In this document: positions 26,040 through 36,571 of the stretch, in pieces
Numbering within the stretch: the first letter of the stretch is position 1
Layout: each line of letters starts with the position of its first letter
DNA from: Achromobacter aegrifaciens
GTDB taxonomy: Bacteria; Pseudomonadota; Gammaproteobacteria; Burkholderiales; Burkholderiaceae_B
Assembly (NCBI RefSeq): GCF_902859735.1
Contig: NZ_CADIJY010000016.1
Coordinates: forward strand, 37,541-101,540
Direction of reading: 5' to 3'
Length of the DNA stretch: 64,000 nt
The notes under the pieces: model-generated
The model's input: the letters and a program-made list of their open reading frames with translations, nothing else
Told to the model about the DNA's origin: nothing
Databases searched by the model: none
Translations under genes and position numbers: made by a program

Positions 26040-27614
26040 GTGAAATCGAAGAAATGGTTCTCCCTAAGCATCGGCGCACTGGTCCTCGCGGCCGCGCTGC
26101 CCGCCACGCAAGCCCTGGCGCAGACCAAGGGCGGCACGCTGAACATGATCGTCCAGCCCGAACCGCCGGTGATTGTCACCGCCATCAATCAGCAGGGGCC
26201 CACGCAGTTCGTCGCCGGCAAGATCTACGAGAGCCTGCTGACCTACTCCACCGATCTGAAGCCCCAGCCCGGCCTGGCCAAGTCGTGGGACGCCTCGCCC
26301 GACGGCCTGTCCTACACCTTCCACCTGCAGGACAACGTCAAGTGGCATGACGGCAAGCCCTTCACGTCCGAGGACGTGGTGTTCTCGCTGGCGGACATGC
26401 TGCCCAAGACCCATGCGCGCGCCCGCGTGATCCTGAACAAGTTCGTGGAATCGGTGCAGGCGCCGGACGCGAAGACGGTCGTCGTCAAACTGAAGACGCC
26501 CTTCCCGGCCTTCATGCTGATGTTCGAACCGGGCTTTGCGCCCATGATGCCCAAGCACATCTATGCCGGCACCGACTACATGACCAATCCCGCCAACCAG
26601 AAGCCGGTCGGCACGGGCCCGTTCATGTTCAAGGAATGGAAACGCGGCGAATACATCAAGCTGACCCGCAACCCCGACTACTGGAAGCCCGGCAAGCCCT
26701 ATCTGGATGAACTGGTGTTCAACGTCATCCCCGACTCGGCCTCGCGCGCGGTGGCTTTCGAGCGCGGCAGCGTGGACGTGCTGCGCGGCGGCGACGTGGA
26801 CAACGTCGACATCAAGCGCCTGCGCGCCCTGCCCAAGGTCGAATACACCACGGCCGGCTGGGAGATGTTCTCGCCCCAGGCCTACCTGATCTTCAACATG
26901 CGCAAGCCGCCCTTCGACAACCTGAAGGTGCGCCAGGCCGTGATGGCGGCCATCAACCGCAACATGGTGGTCAATAACATCTTCTTCGGCCTGGGCAAGG
27001 TGTCCACCAGCCCCTTCGTCACCACCGAGATGTTCTATGACAAGAACATGCCGCCGCTGGCGTTCGACATGAAGAAGGCGCGCGCGCTGATCAAGGAGTC
27101 CGGCATCAAGCCCGAGGACTACACGATCCGCCAGCTGAGCTTCCCCTACGGCTCCACCTGGGACCGCCTGGGCGAATACACCAAGCAGGCGCTGGAGCAG
27201 CTGGGCTTCAAGGTCAACCTGGAAGCCACCGACGCCGGCGGCTGGGCCAGCCGCACGGGCAACTGGGACTTCGACATGACGACCACCTTCACCTACCAGT
27301 ACGGCGATCCCGCGCTGGGCGTGCAACGGCTGTATGTCTCGTCGAACATCGTCAAGGGTTCGCCCTTCGCCAACGTGCAGGGCTACAGCAATCCTGAGAC
27401 CGACAAGCAATGGGAGGCGGCCGCTTCCGAGGTGGATCCCGCCAAGCGCCAGGAGCTCTACACCAAGCTGCAGACCACGCTGGTCAATGAGATCGCCAAC
27501 GGCTTCCTGGTGGACATGGAGTTTCCGACGCTCTACCGCGGCAACGTCAAGAATCTGGTCAAGACCGCCATCGGCCTGAACGAGAGCTTCGACGACGTGT
27601 ACATCGAAAAGTAA
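26040..27614 (+). CDS. ABC transporter substrate-binding protein, family 5 (peptide type)
   Basis: 524 residues starting at a GTG (26040) with GGAGG six bases ahead. A Sec signal peptide (MKSKKWFSLSIGALVLAAAL..ALAQ) precedes a family 5 binding protein: YESLLTYSTDLKPQPGLAKSW, DGLSYTFHLQDNVKWHDGKP and NPVGTGPF-like landmarks are present. In the periplasm it captures a peptide-like or other polar ligand and delivers it to the permeases encoded downstream. The open frame extends far upstream but overlaps the regulator. A strong intercistronic hairpin follows, which often keeps binding-protein mRNA more abundant than permease mRNA. Confidence 0.93.
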   Translation: MKSKKWFSLSIGALVLAAALPATQALAQTKGGTLNMIVQPEPPVIVTAINQQGPTQFVAGKIYESLLTYSTDLKPQPGLAKSWDASPDGLSYTFHLQDNVKWHDGKPFTSEDVVFSLADMLPKTHARARVILNKFVESVQAPDAKTVVVKLKTPFPAFMLMFEPGFAPMMPKHIYAGTDYMTNPANQKPVGTGPFMFKEWKRGEYIKLTRNPDYWKPGKPYLDELVFNVIPDSASRAVAFERGSVDVLRGGDVDNVDIKRLRALPKVEYTTAGWEMFSPQAYLIFNMRKPPFDNLKVRQAVMAAINRNMVVNNIFFGLGKVSTSPFVTTEMFYDKNMPPLAFDMKKARALIKESGIKPEDYTIRQLSFPYGSTWDRLGEYTKQALEQLGFKVNLEATDAGGWASRTGNWDFDMTTTFTYQYGDPALGVQRLYVSSNIVKGSPFANVQGYSNPETDKQWEAAASEVDPAKRQELYTKLQTTLVNEIANGFLVDMEFPTLYRGNVKNLVKTAIGLNESFDDVYIEK

Positions 27615-27625
27615 GCGCCGCAGGA

Positions 27626-27655
27626 CGCCGCCGCGGCAGGCTTGCCGCGGCGGCG
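27626..27655 (+). repeat. Intercistronic hairpin after the binding-protein gene
   Basis: A 13-base perfect stem (CGCCGCCGCGGCA and complement) with a four-base loop, 12 bases after the stop at 27614 and 62 bases before the permease. It has no T-run. Such hairpins often stabilise the upstream message. Confidence 0.65.
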
Positions 27656-27716
27656 GATGCCGGCCGGACAACGGCTGCCCCAGGCAGGCCGCGCCCGACC
27701 AGAGAGGACCCCGAGC

Positions 27717-28724
27717 ATGAAATTCCTGTCTTTCCTCGTTTCCCGCATCGGCAAGGCCCTGGTGGTCGTGCTGGGCGTGGTGATCATCAATTTCTTCCTG
27801 ATCCGCCTGGCCCCCGGCGACCCCGCCGCCGTGCTGGCGGGCCAGGCCGGCGCGGGCGACGCCGCCTACGTCGAACAATTGCGCGTGGCCTTCGGCCTGG
27901 ACAAGCCCATCCTGACCCAGCTGATGCTGTACCTGAAGGGCGTGGTGCAACTGGACCTGGGTTTCTCGTACCGCAACCATGTGCCGGTGCTGGACCTGAT
28001 CCTGGAACGCCTGCCCGCCACCTTCCTGCTGATGTCCTGCGCCTTCGTGTTCTCCATCGTGCTGGGCGTCTTCCTGGGCGTGGTGGCGGCCAAGGCCCGC
28101 TACCGCAACAAGCGCCGCTGGATCGACAGCTCCGTCATGACGGGCGCGCTGGTGCTGTACGCCACGCCGCTGTTCTGGCTGTCGCTGATGGGCATCCTGC
28201 TGTTCTCGGTGGTGCTGGGCTGGCTGCCGGCCTTCGGCATGGAGACCGTGGGCGCCAACCTGAAGGGCTGGGCGCGCGCGGGCGACATCGCCCAGCACCT
28301 GATCCTGCCCACCGTGACGCTGGGCTGCTTCTTCATGGCGGTCTACGTGCGGCTGACCCGCGCCTCCATGCTGGAAGTGATAGGCATGGATTTCGTCAAG
28401 ACGGCGCGCGCCAAGGGCGTAAGCCCCGGCCGCGTGATCCGCGCCCACGTGCTGCGCAATGCGCTGCTGCCGGTCATCACCTTCGCCGGCATCCAGCTGG
28501 GGCAGATGGCGGGCGGCGCGGTGCTGACCGAAACCGTGTTCGCCTGGCCCGGCATCGGCAGGCTGATGTTCGACGCGCTGCTGCAGCGCGACTACCAGCT
28601 GCTGCTGGGCATCTTCCTGGTCACCTCCATCATGGTGGTGGTGTTCAACCTGCTGACCGACGTGCTGTACCGACTCATCGATCCGCGCATCGGCGCGGGC
28701 GCGCAGCAAGGAGCCGCCGCATGA
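27717..28724 (+). CDS. ABC transporter permease, DppB type
   Basis: 335 residues. Starts MKFLSFLVSRIGKALVVVLG with the first membrane helix and the RLAPGDPAAVLAG motif of DppB/OppB permeases; the binding-protein-dependent transport signature is in MDFVKTARAKGVSPGRVIRAHVLRNALLP. About six membrane helices. It forms a channel with the next gene product. ATG at 27717 follows AGAGGA; the frame is open 25 codons upstream through the hairpin. It overlaps the next gene by four bases (ATGA). Confidence 0.94.
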   Translation: MKFLSFLVSRIGKALVVVLGVVIINFFLIRLAPGDPAAVLAGQAGAGDAAYVEQLRVAFGLDKPILTQLMLYLKGVVQLDLGFSYRNHVPVLDLILERLPATFLLMSCAFVFSIVLGVFLGVVAAKARYRNKRRWIDSSVMTGALVLYATPLFWLSLMGILLFSVVLGWLPAFGMETVGANLKGWARAGDIAQHLILPTVTLGCFFMAVYVRLTRASMLEVIGMDFVKTARAKGVSPGRVIRAHVLRNALLPVITFAGIQLGQMAGGAVLTETVFAWPGIGRLMFDALLQRDYQLLLGIFLVTSIMVVVFNLLTDVLYRLIDPRIGAGAQQGAAA

Positions 28725-29560
28725 AGTCATTTGCCCGGCGCTACATGCGCAACTACGGAGCGGTGGCCGGACTGGCCATCATGCTGGTCGTGATCGTCGT
28801 GGCCCTGGCCGCGCCGCTGCTGTATGAAGAATCCCCCTGGATGATGGTGGCGGATCCGCTTATTCCGCCGTTCACCAATGCCGACTACCCCTTCGGCACC
28901 GACATGCTGGGCCGCGACATCACGGCCGGGCTGGTCTGGGGCGCCCGGGTCTCGCTGATGGTGGGCCTCTTGTCGACCGCCGTGGCGCTGGTCTTCGGCA
29001 TCGTGGTCGGCTCGGTGGCGGGTTACTGCGGCGGCCGGGTTGACGACGCGCTGATGCGCTTCACCGAGTTCTTCCAGACCATCCCGCAGCTGGCCATGGC
29101 CGTGGTGCTGGTGGCGATCCTGAGTCCATCCGTCTATTCCATCATGGGGGCCATCGCGGTGGTGTCGTGGCCGCCGGCCGCGCGGCTGGTGCGCTCGGAG
29201 TTCATGACGCTCAAGCAGCGTGAGTTCGTGCAGGCCGCCATTGTCATCGGGCAGACGCCGGCCCGCATCGTCGGCACGCAGATCCTGCCCAACGCCATGT
29301 CGCCCATCATCGTGTCGGCGTCGTTCATGGTCGCCACCGCGATCCTGACGGAATCGTCGCTGTCCTTCCTGGGGCTGGGCGATCGCAACCTGATGAGCTG
29401 GGGCTTCATGATCGGCGCGGCCCGCACCATGATCCGCGAAGCCTGGTGGATGAGCGTCTGGCCCGGCGTGGCGATCCTGCTGACCGTGCTGGCCATCAAC
29501 CTGATCGGCGAAGGCCTGAACGATGCCCTCAACCCGCAGCTGCGCAAGCGCGGCGAATAG
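28721..29560 (+). CDS. ABC transporter permease, DppC type
   Basis: 279 residues. The N-terminal helix (GAVAGLAIMLVVIVVALAAPLL), the HPFGTDMLGRD-like motif (YPFGTDMLGRDI) and the EAA-type signature (REFVQAAIVIGQTPARIVGTQILPNAMSPIIV) identify a DppC/OppC permease. It pairs with the DppB-type protein. Its ATG overlaps the preceding stop and the ATPase gene begins 10 bases after its own stop. Confidence 0.94.
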   Translation: MKSFARRYMRNYGAVAGLAIMLVVIVVALAAPLLYEESPWMMVADPLIPPFTNADYPFGTDMLGRDITAGLVWGARVSLMVGLLSTAVALVFGIVVGSVAGYCGGRVDDALMRFTEFFQTIPQLAMAVVLVAILSPSVYSIMGAIAVVSWPPAARLVRSEFMTLKQREFVQAAIVIGQTPARIVGTQILPNAMSPIIVSASFMVATAILTESSLSFLGLGDRNLMSWGFMIGAARTMIREAWWMSVWPGVAILLTVLAINLIGEGLNDALNPQLRKRGE

Positions 29561-29569
29561 GAGGACGGC

Positions 29570-31201
<1,632 letters not shown>

Positions 31202-31240
31202 AGCGCACAAGAATATTCATACTTCCAAGGAGAACGCCCC

Positions 31241-31531
31241 ATGCAACGCCCCGCCGCCATACCGACCGTGCAGATCGACAATGACATGGTCACCGTCACC
31301 GAATGGCGTTTCCCGCCCGGCGGCGAAACGGGATGGCACCGCCATGGAATGAACTACGTGGTGGTCCCGCAGACCACCGGCCCGCTCTTGCTGGACACGC
31401 CCGACGGCGAAATCACCAGCCAGCTCACCACCGGCGTGGCCTACTACCGGCCCGTGGGTGTAGAGCACAACGTGATCAATCCCGGCGACACGGAGTTCGT
31501 GTTCGTCGAAATCGAACTCAAGCACGCATAA
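31241..31531 (+). CDS. Cupin-domain protein
   Basis: 96 residues, a single small beta-barrel. The metal-binding histidines of cupin motif 1 are visible in GETGWHRHGMNYVVV, and motif 2 is represented by PVGVEHNVINPG. Possible roles are a small-molecule isomerase/dioxygenase or a ligand-sensing protein. It lies between the ABC ATPase (39 bases upstream) and the amidohydrolase (17 bases downstream) on the same strand, so its substrate is probably the imported compound or its breakdown product. A good AAGGAG precedes the start. Confidence 0.85.
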   Translation: MQRPAAIPTVQIDNDMVTVTEWRFPPGGETGWHRHGMNYVVVPQTTGPLLLDTPDGEITSQLTTGVAYYRPVGVEHNVINPGDTEFVFVEIELKHA

Positions 31532-31548
31532 CGCCAGCGAGGGCAGCC

Positions 31549-32613
31549 ATGAAGGCGTTTTTCTCGGAAGAGCAGCTGCTGCATACGCCGCGGCAGTTCA
31601 TGCGGCTTGGGCGCATCAGCGCGCCCACCGATCTGCCGGCACGGGCGGAAAGCCTGCACGGCGCGCTGGCCGCGCGCGGCATCCGCGTCCAAGCGCCGGC
31701 TGACTACGGCCGCAAGCCGCTGCAGGACATCCACAGCCGGGACTACCTGGACTATCTGGAATCGGCCTATGCGCGCTGGCAGGCCCTGCGCTCGCCTGGC
31801 GTGGATCCGGGCCCCGAAGTGCTGCCCAATCTTTCGCCGTACTACAACGGCCGCATCGAGCTGGCTGGCCGCGGCCCCTGCCCGTCGCCCTCCATCGTGG
31901 CCCAGACCGGCTACTACCTGAGCGATCTATCGTGTCCCATCGGGCCGCAGACCTGGCGCTCGGCGCTGCGCTCCACGCATAGCGCGGTGGCCGCCGCCGA
32001 CCACGTCGCCAGCGCCGGGGGCATGGCCTATGCCTTGTGCCGGCCCTCGGGCCACCATGCCCACCGCGACCGCGCGGGCGGCTTCTGTTATCTGAACAGC
32101 AGCGCGGCCGCGGCCAGCCGGTTGCTTCAGACCTGGTCCAAGGTGGCGGTGCTGGACGTCGACGCCCGCCATGGCGATGGCACGCAGAACATTTTTTATC
32201 AGCGCGGCGACGTCATGACGGTATCCCTGCACGCCGACCCCGCCGGCTACTACCCCTTCTATACCGGCTATGCGCATGAGCGCGGCTACGGCGCGGGCGA
32301 AGGCTGCAACCTGAACCTGCCGCTGCCGCACGGTTCGGGCAACGACTCCTTCCTGCGGGCGCTGGATACGGCGCTCGCCGCCCTGACCGGCTACGCGCCG
32401 CAGGCGCTGGTGCTGGCCCTGGGCTTTGACACCTACAAGGACGATCCCATCAGCGTGCTCAAGCTCGACATCGATGCCTACCGCGACATCGGCGCGCGCG
32501 TCGCCAGCCTGGGACTGCCCACCGTGATCGTGCAGGAAGGCGGCTACATGGTCGAGGCCATCGGCCCGGCTCTGGACGCGTTCCTGCAGGGCGCGGGCCA
32601 GGCGGCAGCCTGA
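31549..32613 (+). CDS. Acetylpolyamine amidohydrolase/HDAC-family protein with altered zinc site
   Basis: 354 residues, closely patterned on AphA-type acetylpolyamine amidohydrolases: PSGHHAHRDRAGGFCYLN (H169, H170), DVDARHGDGTQNIFY (D203, D205, H208), LGFDTYKDDP (D294) and EGGY (Y333). These enzymes use zinc bound by Asp-His-Asp to remove acetyl groups. In the family the sequence is DxDxHHG; here it is DVDARHG, so the usual zinc-ligand histidine is R207. The codon is CGC, one base from CAC. The frame is intact with no other sign of decay. ATG at 31549 follows GAGGG. It may deacylate the imported ligand or have a changed activity. Confidence 0.88.
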   Translation: MKAFFSEEQLLHTPRQFMRLGRISAPTDLPARAESLHGALAARGIRVQAPADYGRKPLQDIHSRDYLDYLESAYARWQALRSPGVDPGPEVLPNLSPYYNGRIELAGRGPCPSPSIVAQTGYYLSDLSCPIGPQTWRSALRSTHSAVAAADHVASAGGMAYALCRPSGHHAHRDRAGGFCYLNSSAAAASRLLQTWSKVAVLDVDARHGDGTQNIFYQRGDVMTVSLHADPAGYYPFYTGYAHERGYGAGEGCNLNLPLPHGSGNDSFLRALDTALAALTGYAPQALVLALGFDTYKDDPISVLKLDIDAYRDIGARVASLGLPTVIVQEGGYMVEAIGPALDAFLQGAGQAAA

Positions 32614-32627
32614 GTCCTCCCGCCCAC

Positions 32628-33515
32628 ATGAGCTCCGTTCCCATCGCGTTACCCTCGCCCGCCGCCGCGCGCCAGACGGGCATCCTGCTGTTCTTCGCAG
32701 CGTTGGTGGCCTTTGCCACCTTCGATGCGGGGTCCAAGCACATGCTGGCGCGCTATCCCGCGCCCTTCCTGAACATCATGCGCTATTCGGCGGTGGCCGT
32801 GCTGGCGGTGGCGCTGTTGTGGCGGCACCGCGGCGGACTGCGTCTGCGCGATGCGCCCGAAAAGCCGCTGTTGATCCTGCGTGGCCTGCTGCTGGCCACG
32901 GTCGGTACCTGCTTCATGACGGCGCTGATCTGGATGCCGCTGTCGGAAGCCACCGCCATCTACTTCACCTCGCCTCTGATCATGGTGGCGCTGTCGCCCT
33001 GGCTGCTGGGCGAGCGGGTGCGACCCGCCCAGTGGACAGCGGTGGCGGCGGGCTTTGGCGGCATGCTGCTGATCGTGCGGCCGGGCTCCAACCTGCCGTG
33101 GCTGGGCACGCTGCTGATGGCGGTGTCCGCGGTCAGTTACGCAGTGTTCCAGGTGCTGACGCGCAGGCTCTCGGGCAAGGTGCCCGGGCCCATCCAGTAT
33201 GCCTACACGGCCTTCATCTGCCTCGTCGTCACCGGGCTGCCCGCGCCCTTCTTCCTGCCGGATCCGTGGCCGGATCTTACCGACATGCTTTTCATCGTCG
33301 GCTTGGGTGCCTGCAGCGGATTGGCGCAGATCTTTCTGATATCCGCCTTCCAGCGCGTGGCGGCGGCGACCCTGGCGCCCCTGAACTACTTCCAGCTGCT
33401 GCTGGCGGTGCTGTTCAGCACCTTTTGGTTCCAGCGCCCGCCCGATGGGCTGGCCCTGGCCGGCATGGGGTTGATCATCGCCTCCGGCGTATTCCTGGCG
33501 CTGCGCCGGGGCTGA
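32628..33515 (+). CDS. EamA/DMT-family exporter
   Basis: 295 residues with about ten membrane segments in two EamA repeats (roughly 20-150 and 165-295). It starts 14 bases after the amidohydrolase stop, so it is probably the last gene of the importer operon and may export an end product or excess metabolite. DMT-family substrates cannot be read from sequence. It converges with the LacI gene, ten bases away. Confidence 0.87.
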   Translation: MSSVPIALPSPAAARQTGILLFFAALVAFATFDAGSKHMLARYPAPFLNIMRYSAVAVLAVALLWRHRGGLRLRDAPEKPLLILRGLLLATVGTCFMTALIWMPLSEATAIYFTSPLIMVALSPWLLGERVRPAQWTAVAAGFGGMLLIVRPGSNLPWLGTLLMAVSAVSYAVFQVLTRRLSGKVPGPIQYAYTAFICLVVTGLPAPFFLPDPWPDLTDMLFIVGLGACSGLAQIFLISAFQRVAAATLAPLNYFQLLLAVLFSTFWFQRPPDGLALAGMGLIIASGVFLALRRG

Positions 33516-33525
33516 GGCTTGGCGT

Positions 33526-34551
33526 TCAGCTGGTTTCGCGCTGCACCAGCTTGAAGCCCAGGTCCACATGGCGCTCGGCGACGGGCTCGCCGGCCAGATG
33601 GCGCATCAGCAGGCCCGCGGCCGATACGCCGATCTGGTAGCGCGGCGTGGCGATGGTCGACAGCGGCGGCGTGGTCCAGGCCGTGCCCGCCACGTCGTGG
33701 AAGCCGACGATGGCCATGCGTTCCGGCACCGGCACGCCCAGCCTTCCGCACTGGAACACCGCCCCCTGGGCCAGGTCATCGTTGCAAAAGAACAGCGCAT
33801 CGCAGTCGGGATGACGTTCGCGCAGCGCTTCCAGCAGCGAGGCTCCCAGGCCGATGGATGATTTCTCCGGCGTCATGATTTCCAGCGCCGCGTCATACAG
33901 GCCCGCATCCCGCAGCGCCTGGCGGCAGCCTTCGCAGCGGCGCAGCGACCTCGGATCCAGTTGCGCGCCGACGATGCCGATACGGCGGTAGCCCCGCTCC
34001 ACCAGATGGCGGCCCGCGGCATAGCCGGAATCGAATTGCGAAAAACCCACGCTCATGTGCTCGCCGCCGTCCAGCGTCTCGATCGTGTGCACGGTGGGAA
34101 TGCGCTGCGTGTCCAGCAGGTCCCATACGCCAGGGTTGTGGTCGATGCCGGTCAGGATCAGGCCGTCGGGCGCGTGCTGCAGGTACTTGCGCAGCAGAGC
34201 CTCCTCCTCGTCCAGCGAATAGCCGGTCACGCCGATCAGCATGTGGTAGCCGTGCCGGTCCAGCTCTTCCTTGATCCCCGCGATGATGTCGACGAACACC
34301 ACGTTGCTCAGCGACGGAATCAGCGCCACGATGGTCTGCGAACGCGCCGACGCCAGCGCGCTGGCCGCATGGTTGGGCACGTAGCCCAGTTCCTGGCACA
34401 CCCGCGCGATGCGCAGCCGCAGTTCTTCCGCCACCTTGTCCGGCGTGCGCAAGGCGCGCGATACCGTGATCGCGCTCACGCCCACGCGGCGCGCGACATC
34501 CTGCATGGTGACGCGGCCGGCGCGTGAACTGCGGGGTTTACGGATGGACAT
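33526..34551 (-). CDS. LacI-family repressor (GntR/gluconate-type)
   Basis: 341 residues. The N-terminal helix-turn-helix (TMQDVARRVGVSAITVSRAL, about 15-34) and hinge helix (NHAASALASARS) precede a periplasmic-binding-protein-like sensor domain (VALIPSLSNVVFVDIIAGI...). Residues resemble the gluconate repressor GntR group. It is divergent from the TRAP operon, and the 132-base gap contains a perfect 20-base palindrome of the right type for its operator. It probably represses TRAP/dehydratase genes until a sugar acid is present. Confidence 0.9.
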   Translation of the reverse strand: MSIRKPRSSRAGRVTMQDVARRVGVSAITVSRALRTPDKVAEELRLRIARVCQELGYVPNHAASALASARSQTIVALIPSLSNVVFVDIIAGIKEELDRHGYHMLIGVTGYSLDEEEALLRKYLQHAPDGLILTGIDHNPGVWDLLDTQRIPTVHTIETLDGGEHMSVGFSQFDSGYAAGRHLVERGYRRIGIVGAQLDPRSLRRCEGCRQALRDAGLYDAALEIMTPEKSSIGLGASLLEALRERHPDCDALFFCNDDLAQGAVFQCGRLGVPVPERMAIVGFHDVAGTAWTTPPLSTIATPRYQIGVSAAGLLMRHLAGEPVAERHVDLGFKLVQRETS

Positions 34552-34615
34552 CGGTCCTCGGCATGGGTTGGTGAGCGCGTAGTCTGACGCAAAAAACTGG
34601 GGCTTGCCAAACGCA

Positions 34616-34635
34616 AAATGTTAGCGCTAACATTT
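34616..34635. promoter_or_regulatory. LacI-family operator between the repressor and dctQ
   Basis: A 20-base perfect palindrome, with centre GCGC in ATGTTAGCGCTAACAT. It lies 65 bases before the repressor start and 49 before dctQ, so one site could control both. The form matches GntR-type operators of the LacI family. Confidence 0.85.
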
Positions 34636-34683
34636 CGCACAGCATAACCCTAAAAAATTCCGGGAAACGGATAGGAGACAAAC

Positions 34684-35226
34684 ATGCAAGCTTCCCCACC
34701 GGGGCGGCCTGGCGGCACGCCGCTGGCCCGCGCCGCCAATTGGTGCTTCGCGCTGCAGACCTGGCTGATGGTGACCTGTCTGGCCGTCATGGTGGTGCTG
34801 CTGTTCGGCAACGTCGCGCTGCGCTACCTGTTCAACTCCGGCATCAACGTCTCTGATGAGATCTCGCGGCTGGCCTTCGTCTGGATGATCTTCCTGGGCT
34901 CGGTGATAGCGCTGCGCTCGCATCAGCACATCGGCGTCACCATGCTGGTCGAACGCTTCGGCCCCGCTGCCCGTCGCGCCTCGCACGTGTTCTGCCAGTT
35001 GCTGACGCTGTGGGTGCTGTGGCTGATGGCCGAGGGCAGCTGGACCCAGACCGTCATCGGCCTGGACACCGTGCTGCCTGTCACCGGCATGTCGCTGGCG
35101 GTGTTCAACGCCGCGGCCCTCTATGCGGCCGCCGCCATGGGCATCCTGACCTTGATCGATCTGGTGCGCGTCCTTGCGGGCGGGCCCTTGCCGGCGGAAT
35201 CCAGCCCCGAAGACCCGCTGGTCTGA
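34684..35226 (+). CDS. dctQ: TRAP transporter small permease (DctQ)
   Basis: 180 residues with four membrane segments and the family landmarks NVALRYLFNSGINVSDEISR and FLGSVIALRSHQHIGVTMLV. It is the small membrane subunit of a tripartite ATP-independent periplasmic transporter and binds the DctM subunit. AGGAGACA precedes the ATG. dctM follows after 42 bases. Confidence 0.93.
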   Translation: MQASPPGRPGGTPLARAANWCFALQTWLMVTCLAVMVVLLFGNVALRYLFNSGINVSDEISRLAFVWMIFLGSVIALRSHQHIGVTMLVERFGPAARRASHVFCQLLTLWVLWLMAEGSWTQTVIGLDTVLPVTGMSLAVFNAAALYAAAAMGILTLIDLVRVLAGGPLPAESSPEDPLV

Positions 35227-35268
35227 CGGCTCCGCCTCCAACTCCCCTACCCCGCCCGGACGCCCGCA

Positions 35269-36549
35269 ATGATCCTGACCGTTTTCCTGCTCGTGCTGCT
35301 GGGGCTGATCGCCCTGGGCATGCCTATCGCCTTCGCGCTGCTGCTCAGCGCGATCGCCATGATGTTCCAGCTGGACTTTTTCGATACCCAGATCCTGGCG
35401 CAGAACATGCTGTCTGGCGCCAACAGCTTCACCCTCATGGCTGTGCCGCTGTTCATGCTGGCCGGCGAACTGATGAACGCCGGCGGCATTTCGCGCCGTA
35501 TCGTCAATCTGGCCAGCACCTTCGTGGGCCACATCCAGGGCGGCCTGGGCTATGTGGCCATCTTCGCCAGCGTGCTGCTGGCCGCGCTGTCCGGCTCGGC
35601 CGTGGCCGACGCCGCGGCGCTGGGCTCGCTGCTCATCCCCATGCTGCGCGAAAGGGGCTACGACGCGGGCCAGGCCTCCGGGCTGATCGCGGCCGGCGGC
35701 ATCATCGCGCCCATCATTCCGCCCTCGATCTCGTTCATCATCTTTGGCGTCGCCACCAACGTGTCGATCACCAAGCTGTTCTTCGCCGGCATCGCGCCCG
35801 GACTGATGATGGGCCTGACCCTGGTCGCCGTATGGACCTGGGTGGCGCGCAAGCATGGCAGCATCAAGCCCTCGCCGCGCGAACCCTGGAGCAAGCGCTG
35901 GAAGGCGCTGCGCGAATCGCTATGGGCCCTGATGCTGCCCGTCATCATCATCGGCGGCTTGCGCGGCGGCATCTTCACGCCGACCGAGGCGGCCGTCGTC
36001 GCCGCGGTCTACGCGCTGCTGGTCAGCCTGTTCGTCTACCGCGAAATCGGCGTGCGCGACCTGGCGCCGCTCTTCATCAACGCCGCCAGCACCACCGCCA
36101 TCGTCATGTTCCTGGTGGCCGCCGCCATGGTCTCGTCCTACATGATCACTCTGGCCGACATGCCGCAGGACCTGATCGCGCTGCTGGAACCCGTGCTGGA
36201 CCAACCCAAGCTGCTGATGTTCGCCCTGCTGGTGCTGCTGACGCTGGTGGGCACGGTGATGGACCTGACGCCCACCATCCTGATCCTGGCGCCGGTGCTG
36301 ATGCCGGTGGTCACCAAGGCCGGGATCGACCCCGTCTACTTCGGCGTGATGTTCGTCATGGTGGGTTGCGTGGGCCTGCTGACGCCGCCGGTGGGCACCG
36401 TGCTCAACGTGGTTTGCGGCGTCGCCCGCATCAATATGGAAACCATCTGCAGGGGCGTGTGGCGCTATGTCGTCGCCTACACGCTGCTGCTGATCCTGCT
36501 GGTGATCTTCCCCGAGCTGATCACCGTCCCCGCACGCTGGATGCATTAG
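35269..36549 (+). CDS. dctM: TRAP transporter large permease (DctM)
   Basis: 426 residues with about twelve membrane segments. Family motifs include SGSAVADAAALGSLLIPMLRERGYD, GGIIAPIIPPSISFIIFGV and GLLTPPVGTVLNVV. DctM is the sodium-coupled channel subunit that receives solute from DctP. The operon partners are dctQ upstream and dctP 22 bases downstream. Confidence 0.95.
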   Translation: MILTVFLLVLLGLIALGMPIAFALLLSAIAMMFQLDFFDTQILAQNMLSGANSFTLMAVPLFMLAGELMNAGGISRRIVNLASTFVGHIQGGLGYVAIFASVLLAALSGSAVADAAALGSLLIPMLRERGYDAGQASGLIAAGGIIAPIIPPSISFIIFGVATNVSITKLFFAGIAPGLMMGLTLVAVWTWVARKHGSIKPSPREPWSKRWKALRESLWALMLPVIIIGGLRGGIFTPTEAAVVAAVYALLVSLFVYREIGVRDLAPLFINAASTTAIVMFLVAAAMVSSYMITLADMPQDLIALLEPVLDQPKLLMFALLVLLTLVGTVMDLTPTILILAPVLMPVVTKAGIDPVYFGVMFVMVGCVGLLTPPVGTVLNVVCGVARINMETICRGVWRYVVAYTLLLILLVIFPELITVPARWMH

Positions 36550-36571
36550 AAAAACCCCAAGGAGGAGCACC

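Noticed and set aside
26064-28730. 888-codon antisense frame over the ABC binding protein and permease genes
   Set aside because: The translation is His/Gln/Arg-rich, typical of the complement of GC-rich coding DNA, while the plus-strand genes have clear motifs.
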